A stretch of DNA of 64,000 bases from Paulinella micropora (GCA_009731375.1 BJOX01000238.1:376393-440392); one strand, 5' to 3'; shown: positions 52,722-63,325, counted from the first letter of the stretch. The notes: generated by a model not told the origin, from the sequence alone. Made by a program: numbers and translations.

Positions 52722-55700
52722 CTGGAGGGGGAAGAAGAGAGGAAGGAGAAGACTGTGAAGTTTAACCCTAAAGTCACAGTGCTTTCTAATGCTGTTGTGC
52801 AGACTGGGCCAACGCTTCCTCTATGTGAAAACAAAGATGTGGGTACACAGAGACTGCAGCCCCAAGGTAGTCTCATACCCGTTCATACAGCACGGTTACC
52901 AATGATAACTGATGCAAATAGGAAGGCGAGACTTGCGATGGAGGCGAGGAGGCCAATGGCAGACGTATCGCCTCGGCCAAGCAAACAACCACGAACAGAC
53001 TCAATGTCTACGGTCGCGGCGGGTGGCGAGCAAAAAGACAATGTGTGTACTCAAGTACCACAAGACAATGTCGCTCAAATAGTAAACGCACCAGTACCGC
53101 AGAATAATAAAAATGTTAATGAGGTGAAGCAGGAGGAGAAGAAGGAGGAGTTGAAAAACTTAGAGACAAGACTCCAAAATTTGGAACGTAAAGTTCTTGT
53201 TCTCGCAGCCAATATACACAGGCCCGATGCTCTGTGTTATACGGAACTTTATTGTGAAACATTGAAGACAATATTAAAAGTTGGTAATGATACGATGGCG
53301 AATATTAATATTGTCGGCCGGAAGTTTTTTAATCGATACCGGGACTGGGTGGACGGAAATATGAAAAAGTCAACGGGCACTCTCAAAGGAGTGAGCAGCC
53401 GGACGGATATCACGGGAATCATCACACTGACCTTTAAATTGAAATCCGCACGAGTATACCGTATGGACCTCTATGTCGTCCCCGGTTACCACGGGTCAAT
53501 ATTACTATCGTATGACCAATTGGCTACGATGGGGGCTGTGATTGATTGCGCCGCACGGCGAGTGATATATGGAGTAAAAAGAGGAGAAGAGAACGATATT
53601 GATCCCTTCAACGCTACTGACTCTTATGAGGCTTATGAGCTGAGTCTAGCGACGGATCACAAAAAGATGGCCATCGCACATGAGGCACTTGAGGTGTACG
53701 TTCACCCCCATGTCGTAAGACCGGATGAACTGTCCTGGACCGACAATTGGGAATCCCAAGTGTGCACTGTCACAGTTCCGACATGCCATTGGGACAAAAA
53801 GTCTATTGATGACTTAATCGAGAAGCGAAAGGAGGAGATTATATGTGTCGCACAAAGAAGCCCGTCGTTGGCGAGATTCGCGGAAGGAGTAGGAACAGAT
53901 GTCCATATTACTAACGGATACTGTTTCCATGCGAAAGTAGGAGAAGAAAAAAGGGAGGCGTTTGTACCAAGGAGAACGGGGCGAATCCCGGATACTCCAC
54001 CAGAAACTATTAAAAGTTTTATTACTGATTTCTGGGGTGACGAGCCCACGTGGCCGCGTTCACTGTCTGAAGTGAAGAAATGCTTACGGACTTTATTCGA
54101 AAATAATAAGCCGTATACTATTATCCTGCCATATAATGAGAAGGCGATATGGGCGCAGGAAATAAGGGACCGGCTTATTGATCATCCTATACCGGTACCC
54201 TCTCGCAAGCAACAGCTAGTGGTGGCTTGTCGTATGGGAACTCGTGAGCAGAGCAGTGCATACAAGCGGAAGCTCAGAGACCTCGACAAGTTGAAATTGA
54301 TACCGCAAGCATTCACATGCTTTGATGGTTTTTACACCCGTAAAGCTCCTTTGCAATACGCGAGACTCATTGACATGCTGGTGGAGCTCGGTAAAGATGA
54401 TGAGCCGGACACGGTCACGTATGAAAAGACGGGCCTAGATGATGTCTCGGAAGAGGACTTAGGCTTGGAGGAGGACAGAGAACCCCTCAAGCAACATAAG
54501 CAGATGTCTGATGAAGATTTTCAAGAGGCGGCGCGGAAAATATTGGAAGAAGGAGTAGGCACGGAGAAGGAGAAGGAGCTTTTAAAAGCCAAATTAGAGG
54601 CGAACAAGGAAATTTTTGACCCTCCACATGCAGGTGGTGTCAAGCCTGAAGATTTCACTGCGGTTATTTACAAAATACCGGGTGCGGAGCCGTCACCGGC
54701 ACCACGAAGGGCGAATTTGAGTATACATGAGGCGAAGATAGCGGAGGAGCTAGCAAGACAGCTGCTCAATGAGGACTTTATTGAGAGATCAACATCTCCA
54801 ATAGTCTCACAACCGAGAATAGTGCCGAAGCCAGGAGGAGAATGGCGCCTGACAGTTAACTATGCTCGTGTTAACAAGGTGCTGGAGGAAGAGAGAAATC
54901 CTCTCCCGACATTAGAAGAAGGAAGGAGAGTACTGCGGAATGCAAAATTCTATTCGGTCATTGACCTTAAGAATGGCTTCTGGCAGATACCACTGGAGGA
55001 AAAGTCCAGATGGCTGACGGCGTTTGTGGTGGGTATGGAAATATACCAATGGAAAGTGCTTCCGATGGGCCTCAAGCAAGCCCCAGGACTTTTCCAGAAG
55101 GCGATGCAGAAGATGTTGAGCAGTCAGTACGATGATTTGTCTGACGGTGGCTTTATGAGAAGGCGGGGACAGAAGGCGGGAGAATATGCATTTTGCTATA
55201 TCGATGACATTATCGTATACTCTAACACAATGGAGGAGCATATCGATCATTTGTCCGATATATTCAGGCGCATCGGAGCTTTTGGCCTGAAGTGCAATCT
55301 AAAGAAGTGTCAACTTGCCAAGACGAGTGTGACATACTTAGGGTACGAGATCTCCCATAATCGAGTCTCGATATCCAAAGAGAAGAGGGAGGAGATTATG
55401 AATCGACCGATACCGAAGAACCGCACTGAATTGCACTCATTCCTTGCGATGGCGCAATACTATAGCCAGTTTATACCCGATTGGGGTGCAACACGGGCTA
55501 AAGTGGAGAAAATGATAGATTTTGGAGACTTTGAGAAGTGGGACGAAGAGGCTTTGCAAGCGTTTCATGCGCTCAAAGATCTCATTTACAAAGACCCGAA
55601 AGACGGAGGACTGGTGTTAACGATGCCCGACTTTACGAAACAATTCGTAGTCGATACAGACGCATCTAAGTTTGCGATTGGGGCTGTATTACAACAAGAG

Positions 55701-58532
55701 GATGAGGAGAAGAAATTACGCCCAATCATGTTTATTAGTAGGAAGTTGTGTGCGGCGGAGAGAAACTATTGCACAAGGCAAAGAGAGGCGTTGGCGGTAG
55801 TATGGGCCCTCAAGAGGCTCAGAGAGTATTTGTGGGGAGGACCTCAATTTACTGTCAGAACTGATCATCATAACCTGTTATGGTTGATGAATCATGAACA
55901 GACGGGACGGCTGGCGCGGTGGCAAGCGTTCTTGTCTTGTTTCGATTTTACAATGGTCCATCTACCGGGAAAGCGAAATGTGGTCGCTGATAGCCTCTCT
56001 AGGCTAGAGTTTAACTCAGAAGTATCGGCGTTGGTGTCCACGGTGGAGATGGAAGACTTGTCCACTGACAAGGTGTATGAGGTCAGCCACATTGAGGCGA
56101 TGGAGATGGCGAGTGGAGTCCGATATGACCGCACAGGTCTACGGTACAGTCCACAAGGCCCGGATCACGGGATATGTTGTGAGCTACATACCCAGGAGGA
56201 CGCTGAGTGGTCCTATGAGGTATATGAGAATGCGAAGGCGAACATAAGAGAGGAAGAGGAGACGCAGGAAGTTTATGCGGAGCCTCCTCAAGAGCGGAGA
56301 AGTGACCTAGACGATGACCCGGAAAGAATCGGGGTACGGCTAGAAGATGGTACTATCCATATAGCCTCGCCTACCGCATGGAGGCAACAACAGGCTCAAG
56401 ATCCGGAGTTTAAAGAACTGATACAGTTATATCAGAACCCGGATGAGCTACGGATGACGAAAGCGATCAAAGATCAGATGAAGGAGATGGGATGGAGAGA
56501 TGGTCTACTGTGGTACAAGGGCCTTCACGGTCGCTATGCGTCACAGCCGGACAAATGGACCCTTTGGGTACCGGAGAGTCTGAGACGATTTATATTTGTC
56601 GCAGCCCACAATTGCCCACTTTTGGCGCATCCGGGTCGACAACGAACTCATATGTTCGTAGCGAGGCGATTCTGGTGGAAGAAGATGAAGGAGGAGATAG
56701 ATCAGGCGGTGGATGCATGCATCCCGTGCAAGATAAACAAAACACCACTGAAGGCAAATTTCGGCCTGATTGGCGAATTTCCTCTTCATGCGGGGATGTT
56801 TGAGTTTATACACATTGATCATGTGGGACCTTTCCCAGAATCGAAGGATGGTTACAAATACCTCCTTACGGCTATTGACAGAGCCACCAACTATGTGTGG
56901 ATCATCCCTGTCAAAGACGTTACCGGCAAGACGACGGCCGAGGCGCTGATCGATAGGATCATCTCACAGATCGGAGTACCAAGAAAGATATGTTCTGATC
57001 GAGGCTCGGACTTTAATAACGAGGTCATCGACAAACTATCTAAGTATTACGGGATGAAATGGCAATATGTTACTGCCTATAACCCGCGAGCAAATGGGAA
57101 AATCGAGCGGGTACACAGACCCCTCAAAGCCTCGCTAAAGATGTATTGCACGAAGAAGGAGAATCAAAGAGCATGGGTCGAGGCAGCACCATCATTTGCG
57201 TTTGCAATGAACTGTCTACCCTCTACGGCGTTAGGAGGCTCGAAGAGCTCAATCTCGCCATATCAGTTAGTATATGGGCGTGAGCCTGATATCCCGACTT
57301 CGCTCCTTCACCCAAAAGACACTTGGGCGGATGCGGATGAGTTGTTTGGGATGAGACTTAGAGTGAAGATGGAGGCGGAACAAATAGTCAGGGCGCATAG
57401 AGAGGCGGAGCGCCGAAAGACTGATGCTGAAGGGGTGCGACAAGCGCACTTGGATCAGATCAAGTTCCAGGTCGGGGATATTGTACTATTGTACCATCCT
57501 CAAGTCCCGAAGGGAGTCAGCTCTAAGCTGTTCACTCACTGGAAAGGACCTTATCAGATTATGGAACAGACGGGACCTCTGAATTACAAGATCAGGGGTA
57601 GAGGGAAGGTGCAAATTGTGAATGTAAGAAGGCTGATTAAGTATGATCCCTTCTTACTGGAAGATGAATCCGTTGAGGAGGCGTTAAAACGGATGAAGGA
57701 TGATTTCAAAGAGGTGCCGCCCATCCACAAGGAGGCTGGCATAGACCAAGACGATGCTTATCGGGCACCGATAGCTGAGAAGGAGGAGAGTGAGGTGGAC
57801 AGCAAGGAGAAGACTGACCGCATAAGCGCGGTGGGGACTCAGTCCAAGTCTCCGCGAGAGCATAGCGGAAAGAAGGAGAAGATCACAGAGGCGCAGCTAA
57901 GGAGAGCGCGGAATGATCTTATCAACGACCAACCGAGGAAGGCGATGAGGTCGATGAGATCAAAGGACGTCCACCAGGAGGAGGAGGGGACGGACACTGA
58001 CCCAAACGCGGGCAACGTTGAGATTGTCCATGAGCGATGGAAGGAAGGCGATGCGATAGCAACCATCGCATGGGTGAAAAATATTTTCTATCTGATGAGA
58101 CCAGCGGAACAACATGTCGCTGATGACACTCTCTCAGACTTATACTTGATGCNNNNNNNNNNNNNNNNNNNNNNNNNNNNNNNNNNNNNNNNNNNNNNNN
58201 NNNNNNNNNNNNNNNNNNNNNNNNNNNNNNNNNNNNNATCTGGAGAAGTATGGACCCGGTTGAGGCCAAAGGCAAGACATTATCTGCCAGTATATAAAGA
58301 CGCAAAAAGTCTCGAGACATGGGATGATACAATTACTCCCAGAGACAAGGATTACACTGCGTGGACCATTCAGACACTGCCAAGAGGAGTGCTTGATGTC
58401 CCTTTTGAATTATCGTTGGGCGGAATCCCTAATAAGATCTGGGACATTCTCGAACAGTCAAAGTTCGATCTGACTTTTGTTGGTGGTCCTCCACCAGGCA
58501 AAGAAATCCGCGCCAGACGACGAAGGCAGTGA
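52722..58532 (+). CDS. pol: Pol polyprotein of the LTR retrotransposon
   Basis: Read through from gag; a GTG at 52755 begins the numbering used here (1,925 residues). Residues 161-275 look like a retropepsin, ending YHGSILLSYDQL...AVIDCAARRVIYG, but the active-site position reads NDTMAN. RT: VIDLKNGFWQIPL (D737), LPMGLKQAPGLFQ, CYIDDIIVYS (D817, D818). RNase H: VVDTDASKFAIGA (D967), E1011, TDHHNLLWL (D1037), ADSLSR (D1079). Integrase: zinc H1285-x6-H1292-x29-C1322-x2-C1325, catalytic D1355, D1415 and E1451 (D-x35-E), GPY module at about 1598-1600. There is no chromodomain. A C-terminal extension of about 290 residues with a gap at 58153-58237 is unassigned. The stop is TGA at 58530-58532. The roughly 330 residues between protease and RT are also unassigned. 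Confidence 0.9.
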   Translation: MEGEEERKEKTVKFNPKVTVLSNAVVQTGPTLPLCENKDVGTQRLQPQGSLIPVHTARLPMITDANRKARLAMEARRPMADVSPRPSKQPRTDSMSTVAAGGEQKDNVCTQVPQDNVAQIVNAPVPQNNKNVNEVKQEEKKEELKNLETRLQNLERKVLVLAANIHRPDALCYTELYCETLKTILKVGNDTMANINIVGRKFFNRYRDWVDGNMKKSTGTLKGVSSRTDITGIITLTFKLKSARVYRMDLYVVPGYHGSILLSYDQLATMGAVIDCAARRVIYGVKRGEENDIDPFNATDSYEAYELSLATDHKKMAIAHEALEVYVHPHVVRPDELSWTDNWESQVCTVTVPTCHWDKKSIDDLIEKRKEEIICVAQRSPSLARFAEGVGTDVHITNGYCFHAKVGEEKREAFVPRRTGRIPDTPPETIKSFITDFWGDEPTWPRSLSEVKKCLRTLFENNKPYTIILPYNEKAIWAQEIRDRLIDHPIPVPSRKQQLVVACRMGTREQSSAYKRKLRDLDKLKLIPQAFTCFDGFYTRKAPLQYARLIDMLVELGKDDEPDTVTYEKTGLDDVSEEDLGLEEDREPLKQHKQMSDEDFQEAARKILEEGVGTEKEKELLKAKLEANKEIFDPPHAGGVKPEDFTAVIYKIPGAEPSPAPRRANLSIHEAKIAEELARQLLNEDFIERSTSPIVSQPRIVPKPGGEWRLTVNYARVNKVLEEERNPLPTLEEGRRVLRNAKFYSVIDLKNGFWQIPLEEKSRWLTAFVVGMEIYQWKVLPMGLKQAPGLFQKAMQKMLSSQYDDLSDGGFMRRRGQKAGEYAFCYIDDIIVYSNTMEEHIDHLSDIFRRIGAFGLKCNLKKCQLAKTSVTYLGYEISHNRVSISKEKREEIMNRPIPKNRTELHSFLAMAQYYSQFIPDWGATRAKVEKMIDFGDFEKWDEEALQAFHALKDLIYKDPKDGGLVLTMPDFTKQFVVDTDASKFAIGAVLQQEDEEKKLRPIMFISRKLCAAERNYCTRQREALAVVWALKRLREYLWGGPQFTVRTDHHNLLWLMNHEQTGRLARWQAFLSCFDFTMVHLPGKRNVVADSLSRLEFNSEVSALVSTVEMEDLSTDKVYEVSHIEAMEMASGVRYDRTGLRYSPQGPDHGICCELHTQEDAEWSYEVYENAKANIREEEETQEVYAEPPQERRSDLDDDPERIGVRLEDGTIHIASPTAWRQQQAQDPEFKELIQLYQNPDELRMTKAIKDQMKEMGWRDGLLWYKGLHGRYASQPDKWTLWVPESLRRFIFVAAHNCPLLAHPGRQRTHMFVARRFWWKKMKEEIDQAVDACIPCKINKTPLKANFGLIGEFPLHAGMFEFIHIDHVGPFPESKDGYKYLLTAIDRATNYVWIIPVKDVTGKTTAEALIDRIISQIGVPRKICSDRGSDFNNEVIDKLSKYYGMKWQYVTAYNPRANGKIERVHRPLKASLKMYCTKKENQRAWVEAAPSFAFAMNCLPSTALGGSKSSISPYQLVYGREPDIPTSLLHPKDTWADADELFGMRLRVKMEAEQIVRAHREAERRKTDAEGVRQAHLDQIKFQVGDIVLLYHPQVPKGVSSKLFTHWKGPYQIMEQTGPLNYKIRGRGKVQIVNVRRLIKYDPFLLEDESVEEALKRMKDDFKEVPPIHKEAGIDQDDAYRAPIAEKEESEVDSKEKTDRISAVGTQSKSPREHSGKKEKITEAQLRRARNDLINDQPRKAMRSMRSKDVHQEEEGTDTDPNAGNVEIVHERWKEGDAIATIAWVKNIFYLMRPAEQHVADDTLSDLYLMXXXXXXXXXXXXXXXXXXXXXXXXXXXXXSGEVWTRLRPKARHYLPVYKDAKSLETWDDTITPRDKDYTAWTIQTLPRGVLDVPFELSLGGIPNKIWDILEQSKFDLTFVGGPPPGKEIRARRRRQ
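58153..58237. other. Assembly gap (N run) in pol C-terminal extension
   Basis: 85 unknown bases, not a codon multiple, so continuity of the frame across it is assumed. The frame is open on both sides. Confidence 0.99.
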
Positions 58533-59361
58533 CAAAGAAAATATTTTTCTTTATGTGTCTCAAACAAACTGGTTGATTGCCCACGGCGTATCATGATTTG
58601 ATCATGCATCATCAGTTATCAATATGAATATTAAAAAGACTCAGTGATATAACTTGGGATTCGATCGCAACATACGAGTGCGAAAGGTCGATCGACGATG
58701 ATACTACACCGTATACGGGGATCGCTAGTGTATTGAGCGATGGTGTTCCCGGGTATGACCCTTTCCAAGTCCTGGGATGATGTTCTCGAAAATGAAATGT
58801 TCTCTGAAACTTTCATTAAATTATTTTTTACGATAGATTATATACTGTCGTACCTGAGCACGGTCAATCTCTACTTGTGTCGGTATATCGCAGGGTCGGG
58901 TACATACACCTCGACTTCGGATATAGCTATTAGGACTGCCCCCTAATACTATATCATAGGATATCCGCCTTATACAAGGGTATGTCATTAAAAAAGACAA
59001 TGTACTTACGATCTCCCTGTGAATAATAATAATAAATAATGATAATGATAAGAAGAAGAAAGAGATCAAAGGGGGAATCGTATTACAGCACCACGTTGCT
59101 TGTATTTTTTTATTAATTGTACGTTTGTTCTTGACATACTGCCGAAAAAAAAAAGAAAAAAAAGAAATTGAGGGGAAGGAGTTCAAAATTTGTAAGAAAG
59201 GCTAGAGAATCCGCTTTGACGTGCCGTATGAGGATATATTTATCGTCTTTTAGCGTCTATCAGTGGGTCGATACGCTGTGTGGCATGACTCCATAGCGCA
59301 TACTATTTGCAGAAAGAAATCAGAAGGTGTATGACGAAAATGCTATTTCCGTCATAAAATC
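58533..59361 (+). other. Retrotransposon 3' untranslated region
   Basis: No long open frame. AT-rich with an AATAATAATAA patch near 59025. Confidence 0.8.
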
Positions 59362-59370
59362 GGGAGGGGG
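59362..59370 (+). promoter_or_regulatory. Polypurine tract
   Basis: GGGAGGGGG three bases (TAC) before the 3' LTR, the expected place for plus-strand priming. Confidence 0.75.
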
Positions 59371-59373
59371 TAC

Positions 59374-59610
59374 TGTAGGCATCACCCCCCGGATAGCCGG
59401 TAAAAAATACCTTTTCCTGGTGACAGGTGCACCAGCTTGTTTTTCAGTATTATTTGTCAGGATTGTACCTGATGCAATTTTATTCCTGGTCTGTTGCAGT
59501 TTTCCTTTTTGGCTTCACTGAGCTAATACAACGAGACATCATTCTCATTCTTGAGGACTGTGTTTGGTTGTATTACCGACTTTTTACGAGCTATCGTTGG
59601 GTGCATTACA
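59374..59610 (+). repeat. 3' long terminal repeat
   Basis: 237 bp with the same boundaries as the 5' LTR; seven substitutions, all transversions. Confidence 0.95.
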
Positions 59611-59785
59611 CTATCAGCCTCGCACCTGCTTTCCCATACAGGGAATCGTGTCGATTTGAGTAATTAGCTTTTAGCTATAGCTAGTTTAAATTATGATCAC
59701 TCTGACTAGGACTATTAATATTTATGAATTAGTTTCTATTATTTGTACAACGTTTTATTATTATTAAAATATTTTCTTGTGAAAA
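59611..59785 (+). mobile_element. Interrupted RLE LINE: 3' end after the LTR insertion
   Basis: Begins with the second CTAT and continues the sequence cut at 49004. It matches the inverted copy at 60716-60985 up to TATTATTAAAATATTTTCTTGTG, where an A-run follows. Confidence 0.85.
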
Positions 59786-60413
59786 AAATTCTTTGTTTTT
59801 TTTATAAAAATCATATGCTTGAGCCAAAATTGCAAGACTACACTGTTTTTTCGATGGATGCAAGCTGAAACTGCTAAGCAGCTTTCATGATGTTTTTTTC
59901 ACGTTTACTCCGGTTATATAATTAAAATAGAAAATTTTAATATATTACAGATATTTTTTTACCCCTAAATCTAGTAAATTGCAGTACGTTGCCAGGTCCA
60001 AGGAAGAAGAAACTAGAAAAATTAGTGAGAGAAACCATTGCACAACCGGTCGGCGCGCATGACTATGCGGGTTTTATTTCGGGCTAAATTGGCTGATCGA
60101 GCCATTTCCACCTGCAGTCGTGGATGGTTGGTTGGTCATCAAAAAATACCAAAAAAGTGCCGGCCCGAGGCCTATGAAAAAAATTAGCTCGGCCTTAATG
60201 CTGGATGTTTCAGCCGAATTACTGCCAGAAACAGGCGATTGGAGGACCAAATCGAAATAAGGGTCCAACATGCTCTACGCCCTCTCTCTGGCCACCCTGC
60301 TTTGGAATGCCCAAGCAAACAGCCGCGTAACCTCTGTTGGAAGAGGGTCTACAGGTTTTGTGAATCTTTCGCATAACTAACATAAAGTTGGCAATTCTCT
60401 TCATATTGCTCAG
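59786..60413. other. Unique stretch, no gene recognised apart from the following exon
   Basis: AT-rich to about 60000, then mixed composition. No RNA gene or supported exon is seen before the acceptor at 60411-60413. Confidence 0.5.
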
Positions 60414-60613
60414 GGGCTCCAGACGAGCTGACGTACTTTGTTGGTATGCTCAAGAATATTCCGATCGGCTTCCCAAGTCTTCAGGATCCCGTACGACATG
60501 CATCGGCATTTGTAGCCACTTACGTGTGTGTATGTCGTGTTCAGTCTGGTTCACGTACGGTAACAATGACAACCAAGAAAGGGAAGAAGCTCACCTGCGG
60601 TAATTTATCCTGA
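60414..60613 (+). CDS. Candidate terminal exon (65 codons)
   Basis: Plus strand: acceptor CTTCATATTGCTCAG, then an open frame APDELTYFVGMLKNIPIGF, SLQDPVRHASAFVATYVC, SGSRTVTMTTKKGKKLTCG, ending at TGA 60611-60613. Composition is normal protein-like and clearly unlike the repeat-derived ORFs. A basic tail (KKGKK) is present. No family recognised. An alternative is splicing out at GTACGG near 60556. The upstream exon is not identified; it may lie beyond the LTR and LINE insertions. Confidence 0.4.
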
Positions 60614-60715
60614 AATCATTCTCTTTCTTTCTTTTCCTTCGTTCGTTCCTCTCTCCCTCCCTCCCTCCCTTCTTCGTTCCTTCCTTCCTTCCTTCCTTCC
60701 TTCTTTTTTTTTCCC

Positions 60716-60985
60716 CCACAAGAAAAATATTTTAATAATAATAAAGCGTTGTACAAATAGTAGAAAATAATTCATAAGTATTAATAGTCCTAGTCAGAGT
60801 GCTCATAATCTAAAAACTAATTACTCAAATCGACGCGATTCCCTGCATGGGAAAGCAGAGGCGAGCCTGATAGCTCGTCTCTTGTGCTGTGGGAGTCTGT
60901 GCGGATGTAGGCAGTTGGACTTCCTAAGTTGATGCATCCAGTTAATGTAATTCCAGCGATGGACTGCAAAGTGAAGAATACTTAA
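60716..60985 (-). mobile_element. 5'-truncated RLE LINE 3' end: paralogous empty site
   Basis: On the minus strand this is about 90% identical to 48890-49004 joined directly to 59611-59785, with a single CTAT at the junction and no LTR element. A 24-bp duplication (AATGCAAAGTGAAGAATACTT) marks its truncated 5' edge. It ends in CACAAGAAAAATATT next to a T/C-rich run. Confidence 0.9.
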
Positions 60986-61053
60986 AAATGCAAAGTGAAG
61001 AATACTTAAAAAAAAAATATATATTTATTATTATTGTTATTATCATTTTTTTA

Positions 61054-61116
61054 CAGTAAGCAAGGTTTAATGAGAAAGAGACGATAGAAAAAAAGAAGAG
61101 CCTAATTCAAAGAATT

Positions 61117-61208
<92 letters not shown>

Positions 61209-61388
61209 NNNNNNNNNNAAAGCAATTCAAACGATTTTTTTTTCCAGTAAGCAAGGTTTAATGAGAAAGAGACGAGGGAAAAATAAAGAAGAGCTTAATT
61301 CAAAAGAAATCTGGTTCCAAGGTACAACAGTACAGCTCATAAGGAAATCTGGAACTAAGGTTCAACACAAAGCCTCCTGGAAAGAGTA
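61054..61388 (-). mobile_element. Two inverted copies of the poly(A) retroelement 3' end
   Basis: CAGTAAGCAAGGTTTAATGA occurs at 61054 and 61245, each preceded by T-runs (poly(A) on the minus strand). A 10-base gap lies at 61209-61218. The second copy extends to the CTTTCCAGGAGG edge near 61388, matching 45021-45162. Confidence 0.7.
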
Positions 61389-61589
61389 AGATGGAAGAGA
61401 AAAGAAAGAGAAAAAAGATAGAAAGAGAGAAAGGAACAAAGAGATAAAGAAAAACCAGGAAAAGAAAAGAGAACGAAGAAACAAAAAACAGGGAAGAAAG
61501 ATAAAAAACAAAACACAAAAGAGAAAAAGGAGCAATTTTTTTTCAATTTTTTTTTGTTTTTTTGTTTACGCAAGCACTGTTTTAATAGA

Positions 61590-61859
61590 AAACTTCCTTC
61601 CTTCCTTCCTTCTCTCCTTCCTTCCTTCCTCCTTCCTTCCTTCCTTCCTTCCCATACACACTATCACACTATCACAACTATCACATCACAGTATCACTCA
61701 CTCACTCACTCACTCACTCACTCAACTCACTCACTCACTCACTCACTCACTCACACACACACACACACACACTCACTCACTCACTCACTCACTCACTCAC
61801 TCACTTACTCACTCACTCACTCATTCACTCACACTCACTCTCACTTTGACTCATTAACA

Positions 61860-61911
<52 letters not shown>

Positions 61912-61924
61912 TTCTCACTCTCAT

Positions 61925-61957
<33 letters not shown>

Positions 61958-62024
61958 GACTCTGACTCTGACTCTGACTCTGACTGTGACTCTGACTCTG
62001 ACTCTAACTCTAACTCTAACTCTA

Positions 62025-62059
<35 letters not shown>

Positions 62060-62134
62060 AACTCTCACTCATGCTCTCTGACTCTCACTCTCACTCTCAC
62101 TCTCACTCACACTCACTCTCACTCTCACTCTCAT

Positions 62135-62176
<42 letters not shown>

Positions 62177-62221
62177 GCTCACGCTCACGCTCACTCTCTC
62201 TCTCACTCTCTCACTCTCACT

Positions 62222-62256
<35 letters not shown>

Positions 62257-62317
62257 TCACTCTCTCACTCTCTCACTCTCTCACTCTCTCACTCTCTCAC
62301 TCTCACTCTCACTCTCA

Positions 62318-62352
<35 letters not shown>

Positions 62353-62435
62353 ACTCTCACTCTCTCTCTCTCTCTCTCACTCTCACTCTCTCTCTCTCTC
62401 GTTTTCTCTCTCGTTCTCTCTCACTCTCACTCTCA

Positions 62436-62479
<44 letters not shown>

Positions 62480-62500
62480 TACACATACATACACCCCTCT
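61590..62500. repeat. (TTCC)n, (TCAC)n, (CACTCT)n and (CT)n arrays
   Basis: TTCC 61592-61652, TCAC 61690-61845, hexamer CACTCT with GACTCT and AACTCT variants 61855-62350, CT/CA to 62480. TLTLTL and SHSHSH frames are by-products. Confidence 0.95.
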
Positions 62501-62597
62501 TTTCCCTCCCTTCTCCATACTAGTTCTACCTAGCACTGAGCCTGCTCAGCAGACTGCATCCAAAGAAAACACCCCTGAGGTCTACACGTACATACTA

Positions 62598-62631
62598 TAG
62601 ATAGGTAGATAGATAGAAAGATAGATAGATG

Positions 62632-62706
<75 letters not shown>

Positions 62707-62774
62707 GGATGCATAGGCCGGTTGGTAGATAGATAGATAGATGGATAGATAGATAGATAGATAGATAGATAGAC

Positions 62775-62820
<46 letters not shown>

Positions 62821-62932
62821 GTAGGTAGATAGGTAGGTAGATAGGCAGGTAGGTAGGTTGGTAGGTAGGTAGGTAGGTAGGTAGGTAGGTAGGTAGATAG
62901 ATAGATAGATAGGGAGGTAGTAGGTAGGTAGG

Positions 62933-62988
<56 letters not shown>

Positions 62989-63078
62989 CAGAGAGACAGA
63001 CAGAGAGACAGACAGACAGACAGATAGATAGATATATAGATAGATAGATAGATAGATATAGATAGATAGATAGATAGG

Positions 63079-63113
<35 letters not shown>

Positions 63114-63132
63114 GTAGATAGATAGATAGAGG

Positions 63133-63195
<63 letters not shown>

Positions 63196-63215
63196 GGATG
63201 GATGGATGGATAGAT
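62598..63215. repeat. (GATA)n array with GGTA and GACA blocks
   Basis: Same composition as the array at the left end of the window. Confidence 0.95.
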
Positions 63216-63325
63216 ATAGTGTTGTATTGTGTGTTTATGTATGTATGCAGAAGCCCGATCAAAACATTTATGCATTGTATGTTATGTTTATATATATTAT
63301 ATATATACATATATATATATGTATG

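Larger units (their letters stand above)
49005..59610 (+). mobile_element. Complete Ty3/gypsy-type LTR retrotransposon (10.6 kb)
   Basis: 237-bp LTRs at each end start TGTAGGC and end ATTACA. Between them lie a 786-bp leader, gag, an in-frame UGA, pol with protease-like, RT, RNase H and integrase domains in the Ty3/gypsy order (RT before integrase), and an 841-bp tail before the 3' LTR. The LTRs differ at seven positions (3.0%), so insertion is moderately old, yet the coding frame is open. It is inserted in the 3' UTR of an RLE-type LINE, with CTAT duplicated. No clear tRNA primer match is visible right after the 5' LTR (TTTGGAGTCCACATCACT). Confidence 0.95.

Noticed and set aside
61841-62523. 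RVRVRV / TLTLTL / SHSHSH ORFs
   Set aside because: CACTCT hexamer and CT repeats translated.
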